Positions 20,992-33,875 are shown, counted from the first letter of the stretch. The stretch is 64,000 nucleotides of DNA from Arsenophonus sp052171275 (GCA_052171275.1 CM125795.1:1488001-1552000), one strand, 5' to 3'. The notes: generated by a model not told the origin, from the sequence alone. Program-made: numbers and translations.

Positions 20992-23900
20992 AAAACTTCC
21001 TTATTATGAGATAGTTTTTGCTAATCAACGTAGGTATTATCTTTCACTATTTATAATAGTGTTATAGACAATTCCACGAAAACTAACTATTAAATTATAT
21101 TAATTTTTATATATTTTGTATAAAATATACTTTAAATTAGTTAAAAAGTATTTTAGATAAAAGGTATTTTCAAGCCATTTTATATTTTCTTAATAATATG
21201 CTAAATAAAACTATTCAATATTTAATACTTCAATTAACTATTTAATTAATAAAGTAATTAAGTAGCGATTAAATGATATTTGAATGACTAAAGTTAATTA
21301 TTGTTAATACACTAAATAAAATAATGAAAATATATAATATGTGTTGTAGTGTATTTAAGTTAAATAATTCAGTTCAGGAACGATATTTTTATTCAAAATA
21401 AGTAAATACGATATTGACATAAAAGACCTATAATCAAAATTTTTTATTACTTTCATATAAAATCTAATAATTAAAATTATCTGATCTATTAAAAAAATAA
21501 AATATATCTATTTTATAATAACGATAAAAAAATTATTCTTACTATTAAATTAACTAATTAAATAAAATTAATATTACTGATAAAAAACTATTTTTCCAAT
21601 AAGATTTATTTTTATTAAATTCTAATATATATTATATTTTAAAGATAAATAAATTTATAAATATATAAATTTATTCTCTATAAAGATCAATAAATTTATA
21701 ATATTAATTATTATAGTTTTTATAGAGTAAAAAAATTAAATAGTTGTAATTTAATTAAAATTGATAGATTTAAATTAATTTAAATTTTAATTAATAAAAA
21801 ATAAAAAAAATCTATGATGATTTATATCTATATTTTAATATATTAACACAATTTATATTTTTATTTAAATAAGTAATATTTACATTTTATGTAACTTACT
21901 AGTGTAAATTTTAGATTTTTATTCGAAATGAAGTATATTTCAATTAATATAAAATTATTAAATAATTAATATTATAAAAATTATTAATTTAAGATTATTT
22001 TTTTAAAAAATTTATTTATGCTATTTAAAAAAGCTTAAAATATCTATAGAAATAGATGTTAACTATATTAAGTAGTTATTAAAAATCTCTATTCTATGAA
22101 ATAAGAAAAATTAAAAATTTTAAACTAATACTAATTGATCATATATTTTAAATTTTATATAGAAGCTTGTAACTTAGATAAAAATAATAATATTATTATA
22201 ATACACAATAACGAAATTATTTAATCTATAGTTAAATACTAATAGCAAAGTATTATATGATTTATGATAATTGTTTTTATCATAATAATTTTAAAAAAAA
22301 TATCTAGTTAATTCCAAACATATAATTTTATTATAGCTATAAAAATATTCTGTCACTTGACAATAAATTGATTATAAAATATTTAATAAGATGTAATTTA
22401 ATGCTTATAACCATTTATAAAATAAATTATTTTAATTTAACTAGTTATAAAATATATTTATTAAATATATATTTAATCTTTATAAATAAAATACTAATTA
22501 CATATACCATAAGTTTAAATTTATTTTTATATACACTTTTCTAAAATGTGTATAAATATATTATTCTATATTTTTTATTGATATTTGGTAAAAATATTAA
22601 ATATTAATATTTTTAAAAAATCATCTTTATTTTAAAAGAAATATATAAATTAACTTAATTTTTATAGGATAAATAACTTATCAATCAGAATTATATCATT
22701 AAAAATAATGATATAATAATTTTAGAAGTTTTATATATACTTGCGTATAATAACATTATTTTAAATATTGTATTAAGTAATAAAATTTATAATAAATATC
22801 ATGTTATTGACATGATAGAACTATTCAAAAAATAATTCTAATACTTAAAATTCAATCTATTAAAAAACTATTTTTACTAATTGCTATAATAAATATAGTT
22901 AAATTTAAAAATTATTACTATTAACACCAATGAAATATACTAAATTAAGTCTATATAAATATTTTCTTCAGTTCATATAGATAAATATCTATTGAAGATA
23001 ATATAGTTTATATCATTAAAAAATAATTTTTTAATAGTTTATTTTGTTTTCATCAAAAATAATAATAAATGATAATAAAAAATAAAGTTTAAATTTTTAT
23101 ATTAATAAATAATTTATTTTTTAAATAACGGAAAATCAATTATAAAAAATAAATTTTAAATAGTTTTTTGTATTTAATTTTATTGATATATTAATAGAAT
23201 TAATTTTATGTTTAATATTTTATTAATATTTATTAATTTCTTAAAAAAACTCTTTTATTAAATTAAATTTCTTAAATTAATTATTAATTTAAAATTAATA
23301 TTAGTATTTTATCAATATTAATAAATAAAAATAAATTAATATTATATATATTTTTTACTTATAATAATTTGTTTTAAATATAAAATATTTAAAATTCTTA
23401 TAATTAAAATATATAGTAAACTTATTTAAATTTAAAAGTATAAAATTTCTTAAAATTTAAGATAAGTTATCTGTTTATTTTTTAAAAATTTCTTTTATTA
23501 TATCCTTTAATAATCCCTATATTATTAAAGGATATATAATCTCTAATCATTGCTATTCTTTTTTAGGAATAAAATATTTAAATTAAACGAATTTTTTAAT
23601 AAAATTAAAATAATTAAAATAAATCATTTTATTATTAATTATCATTAAAATGATATAAAATTTAATAAATTTAATCATTTTCTTATTAAAGAAAACTAAA
23701 TTTATTCAGCTAAAATAAACTAAATAATCATAATTGATAAAATTATTAATATAAGTTTAAATTATAATATAACTAAATTATTAAAATCTAAAAAAATAAA
23801 AAAAATAAACTTCATTTTATCTTATCTAGTATTTATTTTTAATAAAAATATTAAATAAATATATATTACTAATAACATGTGGAATATAATAATGCTAATA

Positions 23901-24799
23901 CTTTGATATTTATCAGAAAAATTTTATAATTTAATTTACTTCACTTTATAAAACTCATCATATTCTTGATTAATTACATCATAATTTATAAAAATCGCAT
24001 TAAAATAATGATAAACATTAATAAATAATAATATTTTTATTATTATAATATTAATTTTTAATGATTACTTTTATAATGAATATTTATCTTATTTTTTTTA
24101 ATTATTATAATCATAGTATAGTTGATATATCAATTTTATATATTAAATATTTCAATGAATTTAATAATGATTCTAATTAATATAAAACCATTATCATTAA
24201 TCTATACTACTATTTTTTATATAGTAGTAGTTAAAAGTAAATTTTTATTTTTATTAAAGCATAATAATTATATCATAATAAAATCATAGTTCTTCAGTTT
24301 TTTATTAATTTGATAAAGTTTTATAAATTACCAAAAAACTACAAAATTTATATATTAAATACTTATTTTATTATTTTAATGAAATAAAATTGGATCAGGT
24401 ATTTTAAGTTTTTTTTAAAAAAAATATACTACAATATTAAATAGGTATAGATTTAAAAGTATATTTATTGATTTTATATTTATTTTAAAATATTTTTAAT
24501 CTTATTAAAATTAGAGACATTAATTATATTATTTAATGAAAAAAATTTTATATATTTATAAATATTTTAATTTACTAACAATTTTACGCTTATTGGTTTA
24601 ATAACAAAAATAATCATTTTTATATTGTTTATCCTTTTTAGCAATTAATTGATTAATATATTTAATAAATTTTGTTTCCTTTTGTTATTTAACTTCGTAA
24701 AATCAAAAAATTTATTTTTACTAATAGTTCAATTAAAATATTTAATTTTATAATAATATATTTATTTAAATATGATTTCTTTAATTTTTTTAAAATTAT
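20992..24799. other. 3.8 kb AT-rich gap between proQ and the dead pabB
   Basis: No gene or recognisable fragment was found. The first 100 bases upstream of proQ must hold its promoter. A hairpin with 14-bp arms lies at 23500-23535 and a 9-bp one at 24205-24229. In E. coli msrC and yebST lie beyond proQ; I saw nothing resembling them. Confidence 0.55.
23500..23535. repeat. Hairpin with 14-bp arms
   Basis: ATATCCTTTAATAA and its exact reverse complement flank the loop TCCCTATA. It stands in gene-free sequence; the function is unknown. Confidence 0.7.
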
Positions 24800-26163
24800 A
24801 AAATTTTAAAAAATTTAATTATTCATCTAATTAGATGCTGCTTTAAATTATCTTAATACTAATATATAATAAACCTTTATCAATTTTATTATATTAAGGT
24901 AATGCAATTCATTAATATAACCATTTTGATATTATGTGTTGGTAACCTAATCTAATAATCACACTAGAAACTAAAGGTAATGTCGCAAAGATTAATAGTA
25001 AAATAAAAAAATCAACTCAAATCGTAATCGTTTTGAATTATTAAAAACGAAATCCAATACTTGAATATAACTTTCACAACTAATATTGATATTTTATTTT
25101 TAAGACGAAGCTTAAGTATATTATTATATAATATTCAGAAAGACGTATAAAAATTATATAGGAAGAATCCATAAAATAATTAAGTTTTCCTGATGTGGTT
25201 ATTGGTATTCATCTCTTACTATTAGTATTAATCGTTGATAATTATAAAATAGTTACTTTAACTAGTCATAAAAAATGTTTTTCAAAGTTTTTTATAGTTA
25301 AAAAATAAATCAAATTTAAAAATAAACAATTTAAAACGTACATGAAAAACAGGAAAGTAATATATCTGAACAAGAATATAATAATAAAGTATTTAAAATT
25401 CATCAGTATTTATGTAAAGGTAATTATTAAAAAATTAATTTAGCGTAATTTTTTAAAGCAAAGTATCAAGTTAATGAATGGAAAGCTTTTATTAAACTTA
25501 ATAATATAATAATATTCTATTCTATGTATTAATTCGTTTAAATAAACACTGTCTACTTATAATATCTCCTGAATGTTTTATTTGGCTTCAGAATTACTCA
25601 ATTTAAAATATACCAATTAAAGGTAAATTACCAAGATTAAGTAAATTATAAAGAAGATCAAAAAATAAAATATTTACAATCATTAATTAAAGATCCTGCT
25701 AAAAATGTAATGATAGTTGATTTATTACGTAGTTATATTAGTAAGGTAACAACACCTGAAAACAATCAATGTTCTAGAACTTTTTGTGATTAATAATTTA
25801 GCACTTTTCATCACCTGGTTATTGCTATTTTCCAAAATTATCATCTCATTAAAACACTACTAATTTATTAAGAGCTTGTTTTTCTAGTGGTTAGTTACTA
25901 AGAAACACCAAAAATAGAATCCAATTGAAATTATAGATAAACCTAAAAATCATTATTATCATAACTACTGTGAAATAATCGATTATATCAGTTTTTCTGG
26001 TACGATGTATATAAATATAACGATACAAGACTTATTAATTAAAGATTAATATCTTTATTGCTGGACAGACATAGGAATTCTTACAGATAGTATTTATGAA
26101 AATGATATAAAATATAGTTTTAATAACTTAGTAAATATGTTATCTGTATTAGAAAATAAATTA
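24800..26163 (+). pseudogene. pabB: Full-length decayed pabB (aminodeoxychorismate synthase component I)
   Basis: PabB converts chorismate with PabA-derived ammonia into aminodeoxychorismate, the precursor of p-aminobenzoate and folate. Pieces in all the expected places survive, in order, broken by frameshifts and stops: NRNRFELLK (25020 on), SFPDVVIGIH...IVDNYKIVTLTSH (25183 on), KINLA*FFKAKYQVNEWKAF (near 25440), IISPECFIWLQ then PIKGKLPRLSK (to about 25648; the lysine of PIKG is the covalent catalytic residue of PabB), DPAKNVMIVDLLR (25690s), FSTFHHLV (25797 on), LLRACFSSG, and IEIIDKP...ISFSGTMYINITIQ...LVNMLSVLEN to the end. Two internal TAA codons in the INLA segment sit where E. coli has CAG or similar. 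Total length equals intact pabB (453 codons). In E. coli pabB lies just upstream of manXYZ on the same strand, as here. The N-terminal limit is approximate. Confidence 0.88.
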
Positions 26164-26418
26164 ATATTATTAAATGAAATATATAATTTTATTAAAAATA
26201 TTTATATCAATTTATCTAGTGATATTAAGATCACTAGATATTTAAATATTGATAAAAGAAAATATTTCTCCATTTACTTATTATTTTATAAATTTAAATA
26301 TGCAATTTTATTTACTAAAATATCTTTGATAACTTACATATTTATGATATTAAAATTTTTTCTCAGAATTAAACTTGATAATCTTAATTATCATAATTTA
26401 ATTAAAAAACGATCTTAA
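26164..26418 (+). other. Open frame running on past the end of dead pabB
   Basis: The frame of the last pabB fragment stays open for about 86 codons beyond the natural PabB C-terminus (which ends near LSVLENK), giving a hydrophobic, Ile/Lys/Phe-rich sequence with two possible membrane stretches. It could be called as a 93-codon gene from the ATG at 26137, but that ATG codes for a residue inside the PabB tail. I recognise no family. The most likely explanation is a chance open frame in AT-rich sequence. Confidence 0.5.
26214..26239 (+). terminator. Possible fossil terminator of pabB
   Basis: ATCTAGTGAT and ATCACTAGAT form a 10-bp stem with a 6-base loop about 50 bases beyond the natural end of pabB. 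Only a broken AU-tract follows. Its position suggests a leftover terminator. Confidence 0.4.
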
Positions 26419-28569
26419 ATATATATAATAGAAAAATTAATATTTTAACAAATCAGATTTAAGTTTTAAAAATATAGCTAATAAAAAGTATTTTATATTT
26501 ATATATAAAATACTTGTTTATGAAATTTCTTTTAGTAAAAATTACTTGTTATAAAATTTATTAAGAAATAGTCGCGTTATGGTTTTAAATGTCATTGAGT
26601 ATCTTACTTTTTTTAATAAATTAAAATTGAATTATATATTTAAATAATATAAGATACAAAAACGTTTCTATCTTTATAAATAATATAATTAATATATTAA
26701 TTATAAATTAATCACATTATTTTCAATAAGTTAAGTAATTATAAATTAGTTTAAAAATTAATAATATGAATATATTTTTCTTAAATTTTATTATTTTAAT
26801 AAATTTAAAGATGATCGAATGAATTGTTAAAATTAAAAATAATTATATCATAAATTATAACATTTTTATTAATTTATTAATTATTGTTTTTAATTTAATA
26901 AGTTTTTAAGTAATCATAATTTTCTATATAGTTTAAAATAAGTTATTAATCTATAAAGTTCTAGTATATATATAGTTAAATTAATAAAAACTTATAATAA
27001 TTTTTTAATTAATTAATATAGAATATATATTCTTTTATAACTTATATTGATGTTGATACATTTATAATTTTTATTAATAAATTTTTTACTAGTTATAATA
27101 TATTAACTACCATTATTGGTTTAAAAGATAAAATAATAATAACTATTATATTGAATTAATTATAAATTTGATTTCTTAATTTTAAGAAAATATAACTTTT
27201 TTCTTAAAAAATAATAATTTATTATCTTAATTTTAATATAAAAATTAAGATATTTTTAAAAAAATAAATTATTAATATAACAATAGTGACAGTGACGAAA
27301 AATCATTTTTATTATTTTCAATAAAATAACAAGATTTATTATTAAATATTTTATTCAGATAGTAAACATCTTATATAAATTTTTAATTATGATGGTTAAA
27401 TTATTCTTTTATGATATCTTAGAAAAGATAAATAAAAAATTATATATAAAATAAGAAATTAAAATAGTATTACTAATATTTTATAAAAGTACAAATAAAT
27501 TTTATAATTATACAATTGGTATAATTTTATTTATAATTAGTATAGTTGATTAGAAATAAATAAATAAGATATTACAGATTATATCAGATTTAGTATAGTA
27601 ATAAGTAATTAAATAAATCTAATTCATAAAATCATAATTAAAGCTATTTTATTTTTGTTAAAAATACTTTATTATGAATATATTTATATAATCACTTTGT
27701 AATCATTATTTCCATTTTTTAAATAAATTTATATTATTTATAAAAAATAACACAAATATATAAGATAGTATATCTAATATTAATTATTTAATTCAATTTT
27801 AATGATAATATATTGCAATTTCTTTTGCTTCATGGTCAAGAGAAATACTATTGAAGATTTATAGTTCTAAAATTGCTATAGTATATAATTTATAAGTTAT
27901 ACATGTTAAGTTTATTAAAAAATTTTTATATATCATATTTAATCTAATATCTATTTCATTTTAAAAATTATTAACTATAGAAATATAACAATATATAAAA
28001 GCAAATTTTATTAATATTCCTTTAAGTAAAATTACTAATAATATTATATATAAAAATAGAAATATAAAGATTAAATCTTATGAACTTTATTAGATAACTT
28101 TAAATTATTTAAATGAAATATGATTAATTTATCTAATATATAAAATATATTTCTTATTTGTTGAGTAATTATTACCATAAAATATTTTTATTTATTAGAT
28201 GTTTTATATTAATTTATTTAAAATATATTATAATATAAAAGTATTTTAAAAAATTATTAAGTATAAATTTTACTAATTTATATTATCATGAAATATAAAT
28301 TAGTAGTTTTAAAAAAAATTAAATTTATTGACAAAGTTTATCTTTCTTTTAAGAATATATATTTGGCTTATTTATTTTTTAAATAATTAATTATTTTATA
28401 TATTAAATGATAATCTATGAAATAATTAATTTCAATTAAAGTTAATAAATTTATAATAATAAAAATTACTTATATTAGTGAATGTTTGATTGCATTCATA
28501 TCTTAATGAATAGTACACTATTTATAAAATAAATATTTTAATAATAACCTACTTCCAAGGGGAAAAGTA
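26419..28569. other. 2.1 kb AT-rich gap before manX
   Basis: In E. coli nudL, sdaA, pdeD and yoaE lie between pabB and manX. I found no recognisable piece of any of them, and no RNA gene. The last 130 bases must contain the manXYZ promoter; an imperfect inverted GAATG/CATTC pair lies near 28480-28500. Confidence 0.5.
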
Positions 28570-29535
28570 GTGAGTGTAACTATTATAATTAGCACTCATG
28601 GTGTTACTGCAAAGCAATTATTCATGACTACTGAAATGTTAATTGGTGAACAAAAAAATTTTACTTATATTGATTTTATTACAAATGAAAACACTGATAT
28701 TTTAATTAAAAAATATAATAAAAAACTTAACGAACTAGATATTTCTCAAGGCGTATTATTTTTAGTAGATATATGGGGTGGTACTCCATTTAATGCTGCA
28801 AGTCAAATTATAGAAAGTAAAGATAAGCATAAATATGACATAGTTACTGGTGTTAATATTCCTATGTTAATTGCTACATTACTTTTCCGTGATGAAAATC
28901 CTACTTTTAATGAATTAGTTAGCACTGCGATTCAAGTTGGACGAAGTGAAATTAAAGCTCTTAATAGTCTATTAATCACCAATAAACCAGAAAATTCAAT
29001 GTTAACTCAACGATCAGAGATACATACTAAAGAGGCAGAAAGCTATATGTTTATTGCGCTTGCGAGAATTGATGATCGTTTAATTCATGGTCAGGTTGTT
29101 ATTGACTGGGTAAAGGAAATAAAAATCAAACGTATTATCGTAGTAAGCAATAAAGTTGCTAAAGATCACGTTCGTTCAACTTTATTAAAACAAGTTGCAC
29201 CACCTGGTGTCACTGCACATGTTGTTGATATAGCAAAATGTATTCGTGTTTATAATAATCCAAAGTATGCCGGTGAGCGAGTTATGTTGTTATTCACCAA
29301 TCCAACAGATGTATTGAAAATTGTAGAAGGTGGAGTTAAGATAAAATCTGTTAATATTGGTGGTATGGCCTATCTTGATGGAAAAACACAAGTTAGCAAT
29401 GCAATCTCAATAGACAATAATGATATTAGTGCTTTTAATAAATTATCTAAACTAGGTATCGAGCTTGAAGCGCGTAAACTTTCTAGTGATAATAAACTTG
29501 ATATGTTATCTCTTATCAAAAAAATAAAAAAATGA
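28570..29535 (+). CDS. manX: PTS mannose-family transporter subunit IIAB
   Basis: ManX relays phosphate from HPr to the incoming sugar (mannose, glucose, glucosamine and related hexoses) for the ManYZ channel. The 321-residue protein has the IIA domain with phospho-accepting His10 in STHG (residues 1 to about 130), a linker (about 131-158), and the IIB domain with His173 in DDRLIHGQV. The end (LDMLSLIKKIKK) matches E. coli. The start is GTG, seven bases after a strong AAGGGG. The E. coli linker is rich in Ala and Pro; here it is a short polar sequence without those repeats, although both catalytic domains are intact. The gene heads manXYZ, which needs general PTS proteins (ptsI, ptsH) outside this window. 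Confidence 0.97.
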   Translation: MSVTIIISTHGVTAKQLFMTTEMLIGEQKNFTYIDFITNENTDILIKKYNKKLNELDISQGVLFLVDIWGGTPFNAASQIIESKDKHKYDIVTGVNIPMLIATLLFRDENPTFNELVSTAIQVGRSEIKALNSLLITNKPENSMLTQRSEIHTKEAESYMFIALARIDDRLIHGQVVIDWVKEIKIKRIIVVSNKVAKDHVRSTLLKQVAPPGVTAHVVDIAKCIRVYNNPKYAGERVMLLFTNPTDVLKIVEGGVKIKSVNIGGMAYLDGKTQVSNAISIDNNDISAFNKLSKLGIELEARKLSSDNKLDMLSLIKKIKK

Positions 29536-29601
29536 GTTTTTAATTATAATCTCATTATTAAATATCAATTCATCAGCATTGATGATTAAAGGAGATAAAC
29601 A

Positions 29602-30408
29602 ATGCAACTTACTGTTACTCAAGTCATATTGATTTTCTTTTTTGCTTGCATTGCAGGTATGGATTCTGTTCTAGATGAGTTTCAATTTCATCGTCCTTTA
29701 ATTTCTTGTTCAGTAATTGGTCTTATACTTGGTGATATAAAAATAGGAATAATTATTGGCGGAACACTAGAGATGATTGCTATTGGGTGGATGAATATTG
29801 GTGCAGCGATCGCTCCAGATACAGCTCTAGCTTCAATAATTTCTACTATTCTTGTTATTGCTGGTAGGCAAGATATAAGTACTGGAATTGCGTTAGCAAT
29901 TCCTTTAGCTGCTGCAGGTCAGGTATTGACTGTTATTGTACGTACAATTACAGTTGCACTTCAACATATATCTGATCAAGCTTCGTTATCTGGTAATTTA
30001 CGTATATTAAATATAATTCATATTTCAGCGCTTTTGTTACAAGCAATGCGTATTGCCATTCCTTCTTTGATTATTTCTATCTATATAGGTACTTCAGAAG
30101 TTCAATATTTATTGAATTTAATTCCTGAAGTTATAACAAAGGGATTGAATATTGCTGGTGGTATGATCGTTGTTGTTGGTTATGCTATGATAATTAATAT
30201 GATGTACGCAGGGTATTTAATGCCATTTTTTTATTTAGGCTTTGTAACAGCTGCCTTTATGAATTTTAACTTAGTTGCTTTAGGTATTATTGGCATCATA
30301 ATAGCTATTATTTATATTCAACTTAGTCCTAAATATACTGAGACAAAAGTTACTATTCCTGCTTCTAAAAATAATGGTAAAAATGATCTAGATAATGAAT
30401 TAGATTAA
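29602..30408 (+). CDS. manY: PTS mannose-family transporter subunit IIC
   Basis: ManY is one of the two membrane subunits of the mannose permease; with ManZ it forms the sugar channel. The 268-residue protein (E. coli 266) is almost entirely hydrophobic, with repeated membrane segments. It has the family hallmarks IAGMDSVLDEFQFHRPL near the N-terminus, LILGDIKIGIIIGGTLEM, and WMNIGAAIAPDTALASII. A strong AAAGGAG ribosome-binding site lies 66 bases after manX. No truncation is visible. Confidence 0.96.
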   Translation: MQLTVTQVILIFFFACIAGMDSVLDEFQFHRPLISCSVIGLILGDIKIGIIIGGTLEMIAIGWMNIGAAIAPDTALASIISTILVIAGRQDISTGIALAIPLAAAGQVLTVIVRTITVALQHISDQASLSGNLRILNIIHISALLLQAMRIAIPSLIISIYIGTSEVQYLLNLIPEVITKGLNIAGGMIVVVGYAMIINMMYAGYLMPFFYLGFVTAAFMNFNLVALGIIGIIIAIIYIQLSPKYTETKVTIPASKNNGKNDLDNELD

Positions 30409-30423
30409 TTAAGGAGTAAACTA

Positions 30424-31287
30424 ATGTTAGATAAAACTTTAGTAAAACAAACAAATAAAAAAAAACTTACTATTGGCGATATCCGTTCGGTTTTTTTGCG
30501 TTCAAATCTTTTTCAAGGATCATGGAACTTTGAGCGAATGCAAGCACTTGGATTTTGTTTTTCAATGATTCCAGTAATTCGTCGTTTGTATCCAAAAAAT
30601 AGTGAAGAACGAAAACAAGCTATTAAACGTCATCTAGAGTTTTTTAATACACATCCATATATTTCATCACCAATCTTAGGTGTTACAATAGCTATGGAGG
30701 AGAAAAAAGCTAATGGTGAAAATATTAATGACAGCGTAATTAATGGTATAAAAATTGGTTTAATGGGTCCATTAGCAGGTATTGGTGATCCTATTTTTTG
30801 GGGTACAGTACGCCCGGTTCTTGCGGCATTAGGAGCTGGAATTGCTATGTCAAGTAGTTTATTAGGACCGATACTATTTTTTATTTTATTTAACTTAGTT
30901 CGCTTATTAACTCGTTATTATGGTATCACTTATGGTTATAGGAAAGGGCTAAATATTATTACTGGTGGTCTTGGTGGTCCCTCCTTCTTACAAAAAATAA
31001 CAGAAGGTGCTTCCATTTTAGGATTATTTGTAATTGGCGCATTAGTTAATAAATGGACAAATGTTAACATTCCTTTAGTTATATCAGAGATAAAAAATCC
31101 ATATACTGGTGAAACAACAATAACTACAGTACAAACAATCCTAAATCAATTAATGCCTGGTTTAGTACCATTATTATTAACTTTATTATGTATGTGGTTA
31201 CTGCGAAGGAAGATTAATCCATTATGGATTATCATTGGTTTTTTTATACTAGGTATAATTGGTTACTTGACAGGATTTTTAAGCTAA
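30424..31287 (+). CDS. manZ: PTS mannose-family transporter subunit IID
   Basis: ManZ is the second membrane subunit of the mannose permease. The 287-residue protein (E. coli about 283) has a cytosolic N-terminal part with RSNLFQGSWNFERMQALGF and YPKNSEERKQAIKRHLEFFNTHP. It continues with GLMGPLAGIGDPIFWGTVRP and membrane segments to a hydrophobic C-terminus. AAGGAG precedes the ATG, 15 bases after manY. All three subunits are intact, so the transporter should work; it is probably the main route for hexoses if no other sugar PTS is retained. Confidence 0.96.
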   Translation: MLDKTLVKQTNKKKLTIGDIRSVFLRSNLFQGSWNFERMQALGFCFSMIPVIRRLYPKNSEERKQAIKRHLEFFNTHPYISSPILGVTIAMEEKKANGENINDSVINGIKIGLMGPLAGIGDPIFWGTVRPVLAALGAGIAMSSSLLGPILFFILFNLVRLLTRYYGITYGYRKGLNIITGGLGGPSFLQKITEGASILGLFVIGALVNKWTNVNIPLVISEIKNPYTGETTITTVQTILNQLMPGLVPLLLTLLCMWLLRRKINPLWIIIGFFILGIIGYLTGFLS

Positions 31288-31341
31288 AATAATCAAACTA
31301 TTTCTTGTTTTTTTAAATTTATGTAATTTAAGAAAGGTTAT

Positions 31342-31362
31342 ATGATGACGATTAGTTTTTAA
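31342..31362 (+). pseudogene. yobD: Possible start of a decayed yobD (DUF986)
   Basis: Fifty-five bases after manZ, a good ribosome-binding site (AGAAAGG) is followed by ATGATGACGATTAGT and then TAA: MMTIS and stop. E. coli yobD lies directly after manZ and begins MTITD. The reading frame dies at once and I found no convincing later YobD sequence, so this rests on five residues, the ribosome-binding site and the position. Confidence 0.3.
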
Positions 31363-33814
31363 TTTTATCTTTAGAAAAATAAAAACCTTTAATTAGAGTG
31401 TTAATATTAATAAATATTAATAATATTATATTAACTATATTGTATTAATGTAATTGAATCTAATTTATATGATGATATTAATATCTAATTTATTAGATAA
31501 AATTGAAACTTCAATAAACTTAAAGTTATATTAATATAATTAATATCAGTTATTTTAAATATGTTTATTGTAATTTTATTCATAATAAAATTATTTAAAT
31601 ATAATAATAAACTGATAAAATTATATTTATTGAAATTACAATTTTTATTTATGCTTAATTAGCATTTATTAGTTGTTATTTATTTATTTTTTTAAAATAA
31701 TTTTTATTAGAAAATACTGATAAATCATATTAAAAATATTAAAGAAATTAATTTATTTAAAACAGAATTTTTCTATCTAGTTTATAAAATATATAATATT
31801 ATTAATAACTTAATGATTTAAATAAAACTATGTAATTTGTGATCAATTATAAATAATAGTTATGAATTATTTTATTTATTTAAATAATTATTTTCTATAA
31901 TATATATTATTATAAATCATTAATAACATTTTATTCTAAATATAGTAGTATTAATTTAAAGATTGATTTAAAATTTTATATGTCACTACTTACTTCTTAA
32001 CAGCAACATGATATATATTTGATATGATTATAAATAAGATAAATATATATTTTAAAATTTTAAAAAAATATATATTTATATATAACTTTATAATATTTAT
32101 AGAGTGACATAAATTTATATAAAATATTAATTTTTATATTATATCATAGATAATTTTGTTAAATTCGGTTGATAAATCTATCATATTTAATTTATATAAA
32201 TTTTTATAAACTAATGAAAATAAGTTATATTTTAGCTTTTATTAATATCATTTAAATTTATTTTTATCAAATTCAATAAATATTGATACCAAATTGTATT
32301 TTATAAAGTAAAATTTTAAATAATTTTGCTTTATAATTATTAATTTATATAACAATCAATAGATAAAAATTACCAATAAATAAAAATAGTAAATATCTAT
32401 CAACTTATCATTATAGTAATTTTATTTTATTAGTAATTATTTAACAAATAGAACTTAACTATAAAAGTTATTATATCTATGCTATAATTTTTTATAAATT
32501 AGTTATATTTATACAAATATTATAATTAAATAAGTAAATTATTATAGTTGTATTTGAAATATTATTTAATTAGAATATTTTTTCTATCTTATATAAGAAT
32601 TTAATATAATTTATCAAAAAATATATTTTGATTTATTAATCAATAAATTAATTTTTTATTTTTTTATTTAATTTTATATTAAAATAATAAAAAATAAATA
32701 TTAAATAATATAAGTTATATTTTTATAAATAAAAATTACTAATCATAATTATTTGCTAAAAATATATATTAATAATAATAAATTATAAATTTTTACTAGT
32801 ATATATGAATATAAAATAACATAATATAGTTATTAAATGATTAAATTCTTATTTATAGTTAAAAAATTTACTTATTGATTTCAAATACAAACTTATCGAA
32901 ATTTAATAAATAAATTTGATAATTCGTTTAAAATACTAATTATTAATAAAATAATAGTATTAAATTAATACCATTATTAATAAGACTAATTAATCTACTA
33001 ACTAATATTTAATAAATTTTAAAATAAATAACTTATCTATAAAAAAGATAAATTTTTATATTTTTAGAATTATAATCATAAATAAAGATTTTTTTAAAAT
33101 AATGTTAATTCAAGTTTTAAATAAATTAAATACTTATATTTAATTAACTTTTGTTAAAATTATTTATTATACGACTTTAACTAATCCTTAGATTAATCAA
33201 AATTACTAATTTTAATTATTTCATTATACAAGAATATAAATTAAAATTCTTATTAAAATATTTATCAAAAAATAAATTATTAATTTAGATATTTATATAA
33301 CTAATAATTATTAAATTTATTAATCTTATTTCTTAATTAATAAATTTATTAATTATATTAACTTTTGATTAAAATATAAACATTAAATTTGAGTCTTAAT
33401 CAATATTTTTTAATTACATTAATAAAATATAATATAATATAATGATTTAATCATATCTAGAATTATAATAGAAAATTTTAAATAAATTCTTCTTTATGAA
33501 TAAAATTATCAATCTTATAGTAATCAACAATATCGATAAATATCATAAAATAATAACATACTTTAAACTTCAACTTTATTTTTGACAAAATAAACTAAAT
33601 AAAAACTTTAATGATTATAGCATTATATTATCCATATACTTTATTATAATATCGTTTAGTAATATAAAAATCTACGCTTATAGTTATTATTAAATCCTCT
33701 AATAAAGTATTAATAATTTTTAAAATTATAATTAAAATCATATATCACATATTTCCATTAATTTTAAAAAAATAAATATATACTATATTTATCAAAGTAA
33801 TATCAACAAAGTAA

Positions 33815-33853
33815 TTTATATCATTTTATTTAAAAAAAATAAAATGATATAAA
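33815..33853. repeat. Hairpin with 17-bp perfect arms
   Basis: TTTATATCATTTTATTT and its exact reverse complement flank a loop of five A. It lies 23 bases beyond the 3' end of the unassigned minus-strand stretch 33876-34094 and could be that gene's old terminator, since minus-strand transcripts would read into it. Confidence 0.7.
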
Positions 33854-33875
33854 CTCTAATATGATTTTTTGATGT

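Noticed and set aside
26137..26418. A possible 93-codon gene
   Set aside because: Its start lies inside the PabB C-terminus in the same frame, and the rest is low-complexity hydrophobic sequence without a family.
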